Source: Hyaloraphidium curvatum (Eukaryota > Monoblepharomycota > Hyaloraphidiomycetes > Hyaloraphidiales > Hyaloraphidiaceae). Taken from it: 64,000 bases of DNA. How positions within the stretch are numbered: position 1 is the first letter of the stretch; each line of letters starts with the position of its first letter. The stretch covers positions 186,001-250,000 of the forward strand of contig JAIVFI010000042.1 of NCBI GenBank assembly GCA_025558095.1, in the 5' to 3' direction. The notes below the pieces were generated by a model that saw only the letters and a list, made by a program, of their open reading frames with translations, searched no databases and was not told the DNA's origin. Positions 49,798-59,333 of the stretch are shown here, piece by piece. The translations under genes were made by a program, and so were the position numbers.

Positions 49798-51453
49798 ATG
49801 GACCCCGTTCAAGAAGCCGCCCCTCAGCAGGAGGTTCAGCAGCCTCAGGAAGCTAACGATTTGCAGAACAACCCGCAGGCCCAGGCGATTATCCAAGCTG
49901 CGCAGGCCGCGATCCAGCAAGTCGGCGCCGCCGCCAACGACGTCGCCCAACTCGCCGCCCAGCAAGCCGCCCAGCAAGCCGTCGCCGATCAGCTTGCCGC
50001 TCAGCTCGTGGCGCAACAGACCGCTCAGCAGTTGCCAGCTGCCCAAGTTCAACAGCAAGCCGCCGCCGAGCAGCTTGCAGCGCAGCAGCTCCAGCAGCTC
50101 GCCGCACAGCAGCAGGGTCAGCGGAGCGAGCAAGCCCCGGCTGTCAACGCTGCCGCCGCTGGTCTCCAGCCGCAGCAGTTCGTCGACGCCGTACGGGCCA
50201 TCGTTGGCGCTCAGCCGCCGAACGATGGAAGCACCGGCCTCCCCCAGGCGGATCGCCAGGGCGGAGCCGCCAAGCTCCCGGCTCAGCTGCTGCCTGCTTC
50301 TGTTCAGCCCTTCGATCCCGCTACGCAGGACCCGGAAGACTTCTTCCGCGACCTCACTACGGTTCTCACGGCGTTCGGCTCCATCAACAACCTCGTCAAG
50401 GTCTTCCCGGTCTTCCTTGGGCCTCTGCCGCGCGCAATGTGGCACAACATCACGCCGCAGAACCGCCCTCCGGACTATCCCGCGACGGCCACCTATCCTC
50501 CGGTGACCCAGAACGATGTGCTTGCCTGGCTACGCTACCACTTCGAGCCCCGCGACGCATCGATGCATTATCGCCGGCACTACAACACGATTCAGATGAC
50601 CAACGATGAGACCCTCGACGCCTTCGTTGCCCGCGTATCCCTGGCCGAGACGCGTTTCCTCTCGCACTGCGGCGATCAGCTTCCTACCAGGGAAGTGCAA
50701 GACAGCGTGTACGGCCAGAACCTGCTCTATGGACTGCGCCCGGAGCTACGCGGGAAGGCGCTGGAGCTCCTCGGGGATCACCTCATCAACCGCACTTCCG
50801 TCACCAAGGTCATCGAGAAGATGCGCACCGTCATGCAAGCATCGGGCCCTGCGCAGCCGCGCGACATCCGTTTCCTGGGCCAGAACTCGATTTCGGAGAT
50901 TCCGGCTCTGGTCGGCCAGCACTCGTCTTCGGGCTCCTCCAAGGCGACCGACAAGGCGACGACGGAAGTGCTGCTGGCTCATACGCAGGCTCTCACAAAG
51001 CTGCTGGAGCCTAAGGGAGAGCGCAGGCCCACCGGTGGACCGCCGGGGGAGTCTGCGTTCCGGCCTCCGCGCCGTTTCGTCCCCTTCCAGTCTCGTCGGA
51101 GCCAGCCGTTGCCGCCTTCGGGGCCGAACAGCGACCTCGTCGAGATCAAGGAGCTCATCACCAAGCTGCTGCCGTCGCCTCGCCATCAGGTTCAGGCCGC
51201 GGAGACCAGGTCGAACCCCCCCGCGAGGCCTCCTCCGATCGATCGGCCCCGCCAGCAGCAGGAGCGCCAGGATCGCCGGCCCTTCACCTCGGAGTACCGC
51301 GACCAGAAGCGCTTCCAGCCTCGCCACTGCCATCTCTGTGGCATGGATGGGCATGCTCAGGACGAGTGCTGGGAGTTGGAGAAGAATGCCAACCGCCGCC
51401 CACTCAACTGGAAGTCTCGCCTCGGCAACACCCCTTCGATGCCAAAAAACTAG
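49798..51453 (+). CDS. gag: Retrotransposon Gag (capsid/nucleocapsid)
   Basis: 551 residues from the ATG at 49798. An Ala/Gln-rich head of ~110 residues (LAAQQAAQQAVADQLAAQLV) precedes the capsid-like core (FDPATQDPEDFFRDLTTVLT, LGPLPRAMWHNI, WLRYHFEPRDASMHYRRHYN, TLDAFVARVSLAETRFLSHC), the pattern of the retrotransposon gag family. A CCHC zinc knuckle, CHLCGMDGHAQDEC, lies near the C-terminus. It should assemble the particle and bind element RNA. The last codons form the frameshift site, and the TAG stop follows at once. Confidence 0.9.
   Translation: MDPVQEAAPQQEVQQPQEANDLQNNPQAQAIIQAAQAAIQQVGAAANDVAQLAAQQAAQQAVADQLAAQLVAQQTAQQLPAAQVQQQAAAEQLAAQQLQQLAAQQQGQRSEQAPAVNAAAAGLQPQQFVDAVRAIVGAQPPNDGSTGLPQADRQGGAAKLPAQLLPASVQPFDPATQDPEDFFRDLTTVLTAFGSINNLVKVFPVFLGPLPRAMWHNITPQNRPPDYPATATYPPVTQNDVLAWLRYHFEPRDASMHYRRHYNTIQMTNDETLDAFVARVSLAETRFLSHCGDQLPTREVQDSVYGQNLLYGLRPELRGKALELLGDHLINRTSVTKVIEKMRTVMQASGPAQPRDIRFLGQNSISEIPALVGQHSSSGSSKATDKATTEVLLAHTQALTKLLEPKGERRPTGGPPGESAFRPPRRFVPFQSRRSQPLPPSGPNSDLVEIKELITKLLPSPRHQVQAAETRSNPPARPPPIDRPRQQQERQDRRPFTSEYRDQKRFQPRHCHLCGMDGHAQDECWELEKNANRRPLNWKSRLGNTPSMPKN
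51444..51450 (+). other. -1 ribosomal frameshift heptamer A_AAA_AAC
   Basis: In the gag frame the codons are CCA AAA AAC TAG, exactly the canonical X_XXY_YYZ slippery sequence, right before the gag stop. Slipping back one base places the ribosome in the pol frame (CTA GCT TTG ...), which is open for 1683 codons. G-rich sequence ~30 bp downstream could supply a stimulating structure. Confidence 0.85.
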
Positions 51454-54400
51454 CTTTGCCCTCAGTGCCGCACGGCCATAGGGGGGCAGAGATCCAAGCT
51501 CTTGAACCACATGTGGAACCTCTTCCTGGAACTTCCCCGCTGCCGGACGGCACGGACCCTTCATCTCCTGGCGGATCGCCGGAGTTGTCGGATTCCGCGA
51601 CCGATGAACCGACGGCGGAGGACCACGTTCATCATTGGCCCTTCGGGGGCACGGAGTACATCCTCTTCCTCGAGGCGGAGGCAGCTCGACAGGCCGCCGT
51701 TCGTCAGCAGCGGGAGGCGCTCATGCCGATCGACGAGACCCTGGCCCCGCCGCCGGCAGCGGATTCGGCGTCGCCCGGCTCGGTCGAGGTCGTGGGAAAC
51801 GGTGAACCGGCGGCACAGGATGCGGACGCGGGATCAGCGGATGCACCTATGCACGAGGGCCCGACCGTCCGCGCCGTTCCCGGACCTTTCGAAAGGCCCC
51901 CTCCTCCTTCCGCCTACGCACGACCACCGCTGCCTGGCCCTCGGCCTCGCCCGCGGCCACCTGCTCCGGTCGCCCCTCCGCCGGATCGCTGGACGTGGAC
52001 TTCGCAAGTGCAGTTCCACTATCAGGCGGCACGCGTTTCGGCATGGGTCAACGGCGTGAATACCCCCGCGGCCCTCGTCGACTCCGGTGCCTCAGTGGTG
52101 GCGGTTCGGTCGTCCTTCTTCTGCCGGATCCACCCGTCGCCACCGATCAAACCATGGACACTCGGCACCCTCAGCACGGCCGCGGCCGGCGGAACCATGT
52201 GGGTCCGCGGAGTTGCTAAGATGGACATCCTGGTCGGGAATCAACACTGCGTCATGGACGTCGCCATCATGGACGGTCTCATGGACGACGTGATCCTCGG
52301 CACCCCTTGGCTCTCCGCCCTACGCGTTCAGATGGACTGGGAGACGCCGGTCCTCTATTTCAAGGACGATCCGGAGGGGGTCGTCGTGCCAATGCACATT
52401 GTTGCGCGACCGCTCTTCGGATCACACCTGGTCGCCCCGCTCCATTCAACCACCTCCATCACGGTCTACCCCAACGAGGACGTCTCGATCACCGCTGAGC
52501 TGGCCCCGACGACTCCCTTGGCGACCGTCGTGGAGATGGACTTGACAGGGGTCATCGAGACGCCGAACACTTCGCCGTTCGATCGCCTCTTCATCATCCC
52601 GTCGGCGACGCCCGACAGAGACGGTCGGCTGCCGATTCTCATCCGCAACTACGGGACGACACCGGTCACGATCGGCCCGGGCACCCACCTCGGCCGCTTC
52701 CGCGTGCGGATTCCTGGATTTCTCGCTCCGGAACCGCCCACGTATCTGGCTCCCGCGCAGATCTCGATGCTGGAGCCCGAGCTGCCCCACACCGAACCGG
52801 CCGAATCCACGCTCACGGTCGAGGAGACCATCGATCTGTTCGCGGTGCCCTCGCCGGGATCGATTGGACCACCTCAGCCTCCCGGCGTGGAGCCTCCTCC
52901 GGTCGAGGCTATCGAGCTCAAGATGGACCAAACGATCCTGAGCGAGGGGGACAAACCTCGTTTCCATAAGCTCTGCGACCGCTACCGGGACGTGTTTGGT
53001 CCTTGGATCGGCAAGCTGCGCAACCATCGCTTCCGGATCGACACGGGCGACCTCAAGCCGATCCACCAGATGCCGTACCGGACCCCGTTCCGGCTTCGCG
53101 GGGAAATGGACAAGATCATCGACGACCTGCTCGTGCAGGGCGTAGTCGTCCCCTCGCGAAGCCCCTGGGCCACGCCCTGCATCATGGTGCCAAAAGGGCA
53201 CGGCTCGGGCGAATGGCGCCTGGTGATCGATTACCGGAAGCTCAACGCCGCCACCAAGCGCGACGTCTACCCGATGAAGAACCCAAGCGACACTCTCGCT
53301 CTCCTCAGCGCGGCCAAGGTGTGGAGCGTTTGCGACATCCGCTCCGGCTTTTGGCACGTGGAGGTGGCCGACGAGGACAAGGAAAAGACGGCCTTCACGA
53401 CGCACCGCGGTCTCTACCAGTGGGAGCGGATGGCCATGGGCTTTACCAACGCTCCTGCAACCTTTGCTCGGATCATGGACGAGCTCCTCGCCGGCCTCCA
53501 GTGGTACTGCTTGGTGGTCTTCATCGACGACATCATTATCTTCTCGCAGACGGTCGACGAGCACCTCGTGCACCTGGAGCTCCTCTTTGACCGACTGCGC
53601 GAGGCCGGGATGACTCTGAAGCTGGCCAAATGCAAGTTCTTCCGCCGCGAGGTCAAATACCTCGGGCATTACGTCACCGCCGACGGCCTCAAGGTCGACC
53701 CCGAGAAGACCCGCGCGGTGGACCAGTTCCCCCGCCCAACGACCAAGAAGGAGCTCCAATCGTTTCTCGGCCTCTCCAACTACTATCGCCCCTTCATTGC
53801 CGGCTACGCCAACATTGCCAGCCCGCTCACCCGCCTGACGCAGGACGGCGTCTCGGTCTCTCGGGCCTGGGACGACGCATGCGAGGCCGCCTTCCGTATG
53901 CTAAAGGAACGGCTTACGTCGGCGCCCGTGCTCCGTCGCCCCGACTTTTCCAAGCGCTTCGTCTTGTTCACGGATGCCAGCGATATCGGCCTCGGCGCGG
54001 TGCTCAGCCAGCGGGACTCCGATGGCAAGGAGTACGTCATCGCCTACGCCAGCCGCGCTCTGCAGCCGAACGAGCGCAAGTGGGACACTCGGGAGCGCGA
54101 AGCCCTGGCCGTTGTTTGGGCATGCGAGCATTTCCGGGCGTATTTGATCGGGGACGAGTTTGAGGTGGTCACCGACCATAGCGCCCTCAAATGGCTCTTG
54201 GAGACCTCCAAGCCGGGCCGCCTACAGCGCTGGATCCTCCGGCTCTCGGACTTCAGGTTCCAGATCATCCATCGCTCGGGCAAAGCGAACTCCAACGCCG
54301 ACTTCCTGTCTCGTCAGCTCGTGGCGCCGTCGCCCGACGAGGACGTGCCTATGGGCGACCCCGAGGAAATCTTGGACATCCCTGCCTTTTGGCCCCCAAA

Positions 54401-56501
54401 CCCTCCCGACCCCTTGCCTTTTTCTTCTTTTTCTGGGGGGGGACGGGCGCCCGGATTCCTCTCCGGGAGTGATCTCGGTCAGACTTCCCGTTCTTCGTCA
54501 ACCCCAGTCACCGAGTCAGACTCGGGACGAGCTACTGCGGGTTCCTCAGTCAATTGTGAATCAATGGAGCGAGTGCTGTCTGGCACGGAGTTCCCGGCCA
54601 CGGTTGCCGCAGTGGAGGGAACCCTGTGGAGCGATCCGGGGACCCTGCCCGAGGCTGCGGCACCGGAGACGCAGATCCTCCTGCCGATCCCAACGACGAA
54701 CGCACAGGTCGACCCGGCAGACGTGCCTGAGCGAGACCTGGCGTTCCTTCATCCGGCACTGCTTGAGGTGCTACCCGATGTCGGGGGCATCAGTGCTATT
54801 GACCTTGCCGACGTCAGATCCCGGGATGCCCTGCGCAAAGTGCAAGAAGCCGACGTCGAGACCAGCGCGCTGATCCGCTTCGTGCGAGACGGGGAGCTCC
54901 CTCCCAACGTGAATCTGGCCAAATTCTGCAAGAAGTACGGCGAGCAGTACTTCCTCGCTACGGACGGCGTGCTCTGCCGGCGCGATGTACTCGCGACTGG
55001 TACCCGTCGTATCCCGGTCACCCAGCTCGTGATACCGCACGAGCTGAGGGAGGCCTACCTGCAACGTGCGCACGACGATCCCCTGAGCGGGCACGTCGGG
55101 CGACACCGGGCGTACAGCAATCTGCGGCGCCGCGTATATTGGGTCGGCATGGCGCACGACGTTCGCCGCTGGACGCGAGCCTGCCTTACATGCATGACCC
55201 GGAAGATGCCTTCGGTATCGAACCAGGGCTTACTGAAATCGGTTCCTCTCACAGGTCCCAACGAGGACATCTACATCGACTACATCGGCGAGATCAATCC
55301 GGCCACGCCCCGCGGCAACAAGTACCTTCTCGTCGTCTACGATCCGTTCACTAAATGGGTCGCGGCGTATCCGACTCCGGACCTCTCTGGGCCGACGACG
55401 GCGAAGCTGCTCTATACGCGATGGATTCTCGAGCACGGTCTTCCGAAGCGGATTCACCACGACAACGCCTCGAACCTGGACAACCATTACATGGAGTACC
55501 TGCTCAAGCTACTCGGCATCAACCGGGGCCTGGTCACGGTTGGGCATCCCAGGGCTTCCCTCGCGGAGCGCCCGAACCGGTGGATCATCGACGCCCTGAG
55601 CGCAGCGGTCTCCAAGAACTACCAGACATGGGACGAGGACATCGTGGGGGTCATCTTTGCCTTCCGGACCTCCATCCACGCGACGACCGGCGAAACTCCG
55701 TTCTTTCTGATGCATGGTCGGGATGCTCGTATTCCGCTCGACCTACTTTACGACGAGACCGAGATTCGCGAGCCAGTGCACCTGCGGGCCAGCGACGAGG
55801 AGGACAAGAAGACAGAGGATGAGCGCCGGCGGACCTACGTCGTGGAGCTCGTGGCGCAGCTTCGTGCGGCCTACGACCTGGTGGCCGAGAAGATGGCCGC
55901 AGCGGCGGAGACTCGGAACGCCAAGGCCAACGCTACCCGGCTTCCGATTACCTTCCGCCCCGGCGACCTCGTGCTCATCTGGGGACCAGAACGACCGCGC
56001 AAGGGCGAGCCGGGCAAGTTCGTCTCTCGTTATCTTGGGCCCTACCGCATCGAGGAGTCAGGCCACACCGAGCTCACCTGGAAGTGTAGACACGTCTACG
56101 AGACCGACCACGTCACCACTGTGCATGTGGACCGGCTGGCGCGCTACAAGCCTTGGGAGTCGGCCACCTTCAACGCGCGCTCGTGGAACGCACGCGCCCC
56201 GGAGCTCGCCGCCGGTGAAGAGCTCGATCTCTCGGAACCGGTGAACGAGTTCGAAGAGGAAATCGAGGTCGAGAACGCGCTTGGGAACGAGCAGGAGTAC
56301 ACCGTCGAGGACATCGTCGGCCACGAGGGCCAGGGTCACGGACTCAAGTTCGAGGTCAAGTGGCGGGGCTTCGCTCGCACGACCAAGCTCCCTCTGGACA
56401 TGTTGCACGGCGCCATAGGGATCGTCCGCGCCTATGCCGATCGCGTTGGTCTCCAGCTCCCGACGGGTCTCCCCAGGCGCATGCGGACTCGGCGTCGCTA
56501 G
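51450..56501 (+). CDS. pol: Retrotransposon Pol (protease, RT, RNase H, integrase, chromodomain-like tail)
   Basis: Made as a Gag-Pol fusion by -1 frameshifting. Domains in order: aspartic protease (ALVDSGASVVAVRS near 52080; VILGTPWL); reverse transcriptase (WRLVIDYRKLNAAT, GLYQWERMAMGFTNAPATFA, catalytic VVFIDDIIIF near 53519, FIDD rather than YxDD); RNase H (FTDASDIGLGAVLS, VTDHSALKWL); integrase with H-H-C-C finger (HVGRHRAYS ... CLTCMTRK) and core (IDYIGEI, IHHDNASN, AERPNRWI giving D, D, E); a C-terminal segment EYTVEDIVGHEGQGHGLKFE then VKWRGFARTTK, which matches a chromodomain in its first strands but lacks the usual tWEP. The open frame overlaps gag upstream of the slip site. Confidence 0.93.
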   Translation, partial: LALPSVPHGHRGAEIQALEPHVEPLPGTSPLPDGTDPSSPGGSPELSDSATDEPTAEDHVHHWPFGGTEYILFLEAEAARQAAVRQQREALMPIDETLAPPPAADSASPGSVEVVGNGEPAAQDADAGSADAPMHEGPTVRAVPGPFERPPPPSAYARPPLPGPRPRPRPPAPVAPPPDRWTWTSQVQFHYQAARVSAWVNGVNTPAALVDSGASVVAVRSSFFCRIHPSPPIKPWTLGTLSTAAAGGTMWVRGVAKMDILVGNQHCVMDVAIMDGLMDDVILGTPWLSALRVQMDWETPVLYFKDDPEGVVVPMHIVARPLFGSHLVAPLHSTTSITVYPNEDVSITAELAPTTPLATVVEMDLTGVIETPNTSPFDRLFIIPSATPDRDGRLPILIRNYGTTPVTIGPGTHLGRFRVRIPGFLAPEPPTYLAPAQISMLEPELPHTEPAESTLTVEETIDLFAVPSPGSIGPPQPPGVEPPPVEAIELKMDQTILSEGDKPRFHKLCDRYRDVFGPWIGKLRNHRFRIDTGDLKPIHQMPYRTPFRLRGEMDKIIDDLLVQGVVVPSRSPWATPCIMVPKGHGSGEWRLVIDYRKLNAATKRDVYPMKNPSDTLALLSAAKVWSVCDIRSGFWHVEVADEDKEKTAFTTHRGLYQWERMAMGFTNAPATFARIMDELLAGLQWYCLVVFIDDIIIFSQTVDEHLVHLELLFDRLREAGMTLKLAKCKFFRREVKYLGHYVTADGLKVDPEKTRAVDQFPRPTTKKELQSFLGLSNYYRPFIAGYANIASPLTRLTQDGVSVSRAWDDACEAAFRMLKERLTSAPVLRRPDFSKRFVLFTDASDIGLGAVLSQRDSDGKEYVIAYASRALQPNERKWDTREREALAVVWACEHFRAYLIGDEFEVVTDHSALKWLLETSKPGRLQRWILRLSDFRFQIIHRSGKANSNADFLSRQLVAPSPDEDVPMGDPEEILDIPAFWPPNPPDPLPFSSFSGGGRAPGFLSGSDLGQTSRSSSTPVTESDSGRATAGSSVNCESMERVLSGTEFPATVAAVEGTLWSDPGTLPEAAAPETQILLPIPTTNAQVDPADVPERDLAFLHPALLEVLPDVGGISAIDLADVRSRDALRKVQEADVETSALIRFVRDGELPPNVNLAKFCKKYGEQYFLATDGVLCRRDVLATGTRRIPVTQLVIPHELREAYLQRAHDDPLSGHVGRHRAYSNLRRRVYWVGMAHDVRRWTRACLTCMTRKMPSVSNQGLLKSVPLTGPNEDIYIDYIGEINPATPRGNKYLLVVYDPFTKWVAAYPTPDLSGPTTAKLLYTRWILEHGLPKRIHHDNASNLDNHYMEYLLKLLGINRGLVTVGHPRASLAERPNRWIIDALSAAVSKNYQTWDEDIVGVIFAFRTSIHATTGETPFFLMHGRDARIPLDLLYDETEIREPVHLRASDEEDKKTEDERRRTYVVELVAQLRAAYDLVAEKMAAAAETRNAKANATRLPITFRPGDLVLIWGPERPRKGEPGKFVSRYLGPYRIEESGHTELTWKCRHVYETDHVTTVHVDRLARYKPWESATFNARSWNARAPELAAGEELDLSEPVNEFEEEIEVENALGNEQEYTVEDIVGHEGQGHGLKFEVKWRGFARTTKLPLDMLHGAIGIVRAYADRVGLQLPTGLPRRMRTRRR

Positions 56502-56571
56502 TAACACCAACGACGTCTATCCGGTCACAGCACTACCATCTCTGTGCTCCGATCCCCGGCTTTTCACTGAC

Positions 56572-57557
56572 TCAAACCCGACGTACTACCTCGAGCCTAT
56601 CCTCGACCCCCTCGAACGCCAACTTGTGATACCCGGACTGAAAATGCGTGTTCAGATTGCCCAGGAGGCCCTTAGCCTTGTGCTTTACCAGATGGCACCA
56701 CGGGAACGAGCATACCGCCACTTCGCCCTTGGTGGGGCTCCGGTACAGTTCGCCGGCGTACGTTCCGGCAATCTTCCATCGGAGGAAGGAGCCTGCCGGC
56801 ACGGCATCAGGGACCTTCTTCGTCACCCGTTCCGCCTTCAAGCCCCAGACCGGCGACGACTTCTTCATCTGGCACATTCAGTGACGATCAGCGCTTGTGG
56901 GGCGTACTCCCGTCGAGCCGTTCACCTGCGCAATCTGCTCCCGGGCCTCCCCGCGCTGCACCACATGCCCCTCGTCTTTACCTGAAGTTGCCGTTTGGGC
57001 CGTCTGGAAGGCGCTCCCTTGTTCAGTGGCGGCCTCGAAGTCGCCTAAGTGGTCCAGCTCCCAAGAGGGCGCATGAAGCGTGACTGACAGCACGGGGACT
57101 TCGTCGGCCGCCTCGAGCTCCTCCCTCGAGTCCGCCGCCGACTCGCCCTCGCCGACGGAAGGCGCACCCTTCGACGACATCGCCGGCAGGAAGACGCCGG
57201 AGGTCCGGGTTGCGGCCGCGGCCGCGATCGGGTCGTTGCCTCTGGCCCCGCCAGCCTCGCGCAGCTTGGCGGTCCCGCCGGCCTCGCGCAGCTCGGCGAC
57301 GAGCCGACGGAGCACTCGGACCTCGACAACGACGTTCCCAGCCTCTTCGGCCAGCGGCAACATCCCGCGCATGGCGGCCAGACGCACCAGTTGCAGGAAG
57401 CAGTCGACCACGTCGTCCTCCTGGCGCGGCGCTGAGCTCCCGTTCGAGGACCACGCCGCTACGCTCTTACCTTGGTGCACAGCAGGACGTCGAAGGTCGG
57501 CAACCGAACCTCGAACCACGAACTCGGCGGGACGACGTTCGGCAGCTCCGCACTCAT
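56572..57557 (-). CDS. Antisense accessory gene of the retrotransposon: spliced, BED-like zinc-finger protein
   Basis: Exons (minus) 57557-57471, 57420-56926 and 56868-56572; introns 50 nt (GTAAGA...GCCAG) and 57 nt (GTGAAC...CACTGAA...GCCAG); 292 residues. It starts MSAELPNVVPPSSWFEVRLP. The middle has a helical coiled segment (VVDCFLQLVRLAAMRGMLPL, VLRRLVAELREAGG). The third exon has VPAGSFLRWKIAG, then a C-x4-C ... H-x5-H finger (VCSFPWCHLV ... GNLNTHFQSGYH), close in spacing and in the N-L-x(2)-H pattern to BED fingers of hAT-type transposases and DNA-binding proteins. It would bind DNA, possibly the element itself or chromatin (inference). It lies opposite to gag-pol and ends 70 bp from the pol stop. 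Confidence 0.65.
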
Positions 57558-57696
57558 GACAGGCGCGGAGATCCCCCCAGCTCTTCTGGACCCTACGTCG
57601 CGATCCCCCGCGAGCGCTTTCGTCGACGCAATGGCGTACGGCCCTCGCTCGCGCCCCGTCCCCCGTGGCGGGGACTGGTGACCCGGTGTGCGGGCG

Positions 57697-57857
57697 AACT
57701 CGCGGTCGACTCGACTCGCAGTTGACTCGCGGTTGACTCGCGGTTGGCTCGCGGTTGACTCGCAAGTGACTCGCGAGTCACTCGCGAGTCGCTCGCAAGT
57801 CACTCGCGAGCGACTTGCGATGCACTCGCGAGTTGCCTGCGCTTCGCACCATATAAG
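57697..57857. promoter_or_regulatory. Internal promoter: second decamer array plus TATA-like box
   Basis: About fourteen tandem ~10-bp units of GACTCGCGAGT/GGTTGACTCGC type (57697-57836) are followed after ~15 bp by CATATAAG (57850-57857). The layout matches the LTR promoter, but the sequence has diverged. It lies between the two accessory genes, whose starts are at 57557 (minus) and 57926 (plus), so it could drive both. Confidence 0.65.
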
Positions 57858-57925
57858 CGGCGGACCACAGGAGGCCGCGGCCGCGGACTACGCACCCAAC
57901 GTCGACCTCGCCGCTACCGTCTCCC

Positions 57926-59191
57926 ATGGCGACCCCCACGACTGCCGGCCACAACCTGCGGCCCCGCCGGCCGCATGTGGCCACGGCGCCGCCGCCGGCG
58001 ACTGCGCCCGTCGCTGCGTTGCCTGGCGTCGTACCCCCGGACTATCGGTCGGCGCTTGCCTCCCTCTCGACCCGGCTGGACGACCTCCGGGCCGACCTCG
58101 ACGTCAGACACTCCCAGACGACGGCCCACTTGCACAAGGTCGAGCAGGCCGCCTTCTCCGCGGTCATGCCCATCCGCGCAGCCCTCGACGCACTCCACCC
58201 GGTGCTCAACACCCTCGTCAATGTCGGCAACCTGGAGCAGCACGCTCTTGACCGCGTAACGGCGACGCTCGAGCAGCAAGAGGCCCGCCTGGACGCCCAG
58301 ATCCGCCAGCAGCGTGACGAGCTCCAGGTGGTCCTCAGTGGCCGCCACCGCGAACTTGAGTTCGCCGTCACCGCCTTGCGCCGGACCGACGACGCTCGTC
58401 TCGGTGCCATCGAGACGCAGCTCGACCGGCTTGCGTTGGTGCTCGAGGCTCAACGTCAGAACTTCAACGGCATTCTCCTGGTGGACGAAGCTACCATCGA
58501 GGAGTTGAGGGAGTTCGGCTCTTCCCTCGCCGGGCTGGTTGCTCAGACCGGGACCAACCTCGAAACCACCATCGAGACCGTCGTCGAGACCAATCTCGCC
58601 CGTCACAACAATGGCCCCATGGCGGAGTTTGCGGCCGACCTCAAGAGCGTCCTGGCGGCCCATCTGCAGCGATTTGGGTCGGAGCAGCACAAGCAGCTCA
58701 TGCTTTCAGCTCAAGACCACACCACGCTCCTCACGGCCGGCCTGAACGCGCAGCGCGAGCACTTCACCAAGACCGCCGACGAGCAACGGGCCCTCCTGCG
58801 TCGCTTCCTCGGCAATCAAGTGGCTCCCCTGGCGGGGCAAACGACGCCCGCCGTGGTCACCTCCACGCCGGTCGGCCGCGTCAAGGACGAGGACCTCGTC
58901 ACCTCCGACGATGAGGCTGGGGATATGCAACCTCCAGCTCCTCGCCCCGAGAGCGTGTCCAGCAGCGACGCCTCCTCCATCGTCTCGCAGGACGACGGCC
59001 TCTTGGCCGCCCTGTACGACGACATCCCGGCCGCTCCCTACAAGTCGACCATGCCCCCGGTCTACACCCCCTCGGCCGCGGACGGCTCAGCCGTGCATGC
59101 CGCCTTCGCTCTCGGCTTTACCCGCCGGCTCCGCGCCCCGCCGCCGAGCGACGACGAGGCGGACGCCGACGTCGACTTTGAGGACGCCTAA
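57926..59191 (+). CDS. Sense accessory gene of the retrotransposon: coiled-coil protein
   Basis: Single exon, 421 residues. The head is Pro/Ala-rich (MATPTTAGHNLRPRRPHVAT). Residues ~35-290 are helical with heptads (LASLSTRLDDLRADLDVRHS, VTATLEQQEARLDAQIRQQR). The acidic, Ser-rich tail ends DDEADADVDFEDA. I recognise no enzyme, membrane or envelope feature, so it is not an env gene. It has its own array and TATA-like promoter upstream and ends 142 bp before the 3' LTR. It could be a structural partner of the particle or a host-interaction factor; both are guesses. Confidence 0.7.
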   Translation: MATPTTAGHNLRPRRPHVATAPPPATAPVAALPGVVPPDYRSALASLSTRLDDLRADLDVRHSQTTAHLHKVEQAAFSAVMPIRAALDALHPVLNTLVNVGNLEQHALDRVTATLEQQEARLDAQIRQQRDELQVVLSGRHRELEFAVTALRRTDDARLGAIETQLDRLALVLEAQRQNFNGILLVDEATIEELREFGSSLAGLVAQTGTNLETTIETVVETNLARHNNGPMAEFAADLKSVLAAHLQRFGSEQHKQLMLSAQDHTTLLTAGLNAQREHFTKTADEQRALLRRFLGNQVAPLAGQTTPAVVTSTPVGRVKDEDLVTSDDEAGDMQPPAPRPESVSSSDASSIVSQDDGLLAALYDDIPAAPYKSTMPPVYTPSAADGSAVHAAFALGFTRRLRAPPPSDDEADADVDFEDA

Positions 59192-59315
59192 GCCACCCTT
59201 CGGCCCTACACTCTCCAACATCTGTTGTCTCCACCTCGGCCTTCAACATCTTCTACTGCAAGCATGACGTCACTCCGCGGAGGATCTTCGATTTCGTGGC
59301 GCCGAGGGCGGCGCC

Positions 59316-59333
59316 TTCTTTTGGGTGGGGGCG
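59316..59333 (+). other. Candidate polypurine tract
   Basis: The G-rich run TTGGGTGGGGGCG directly abuts the TG of the 3' LTR, the position needed for plus-strand priming. It is not purely purine, so this is tentative. Confidence 0.4.

Noticed and set aside
57690-57840. CRISPR-like array
   Set aside because: The units are ~10 bp and contiguous with no unique spacers; they are promoter-type decamers shared with the LTR.
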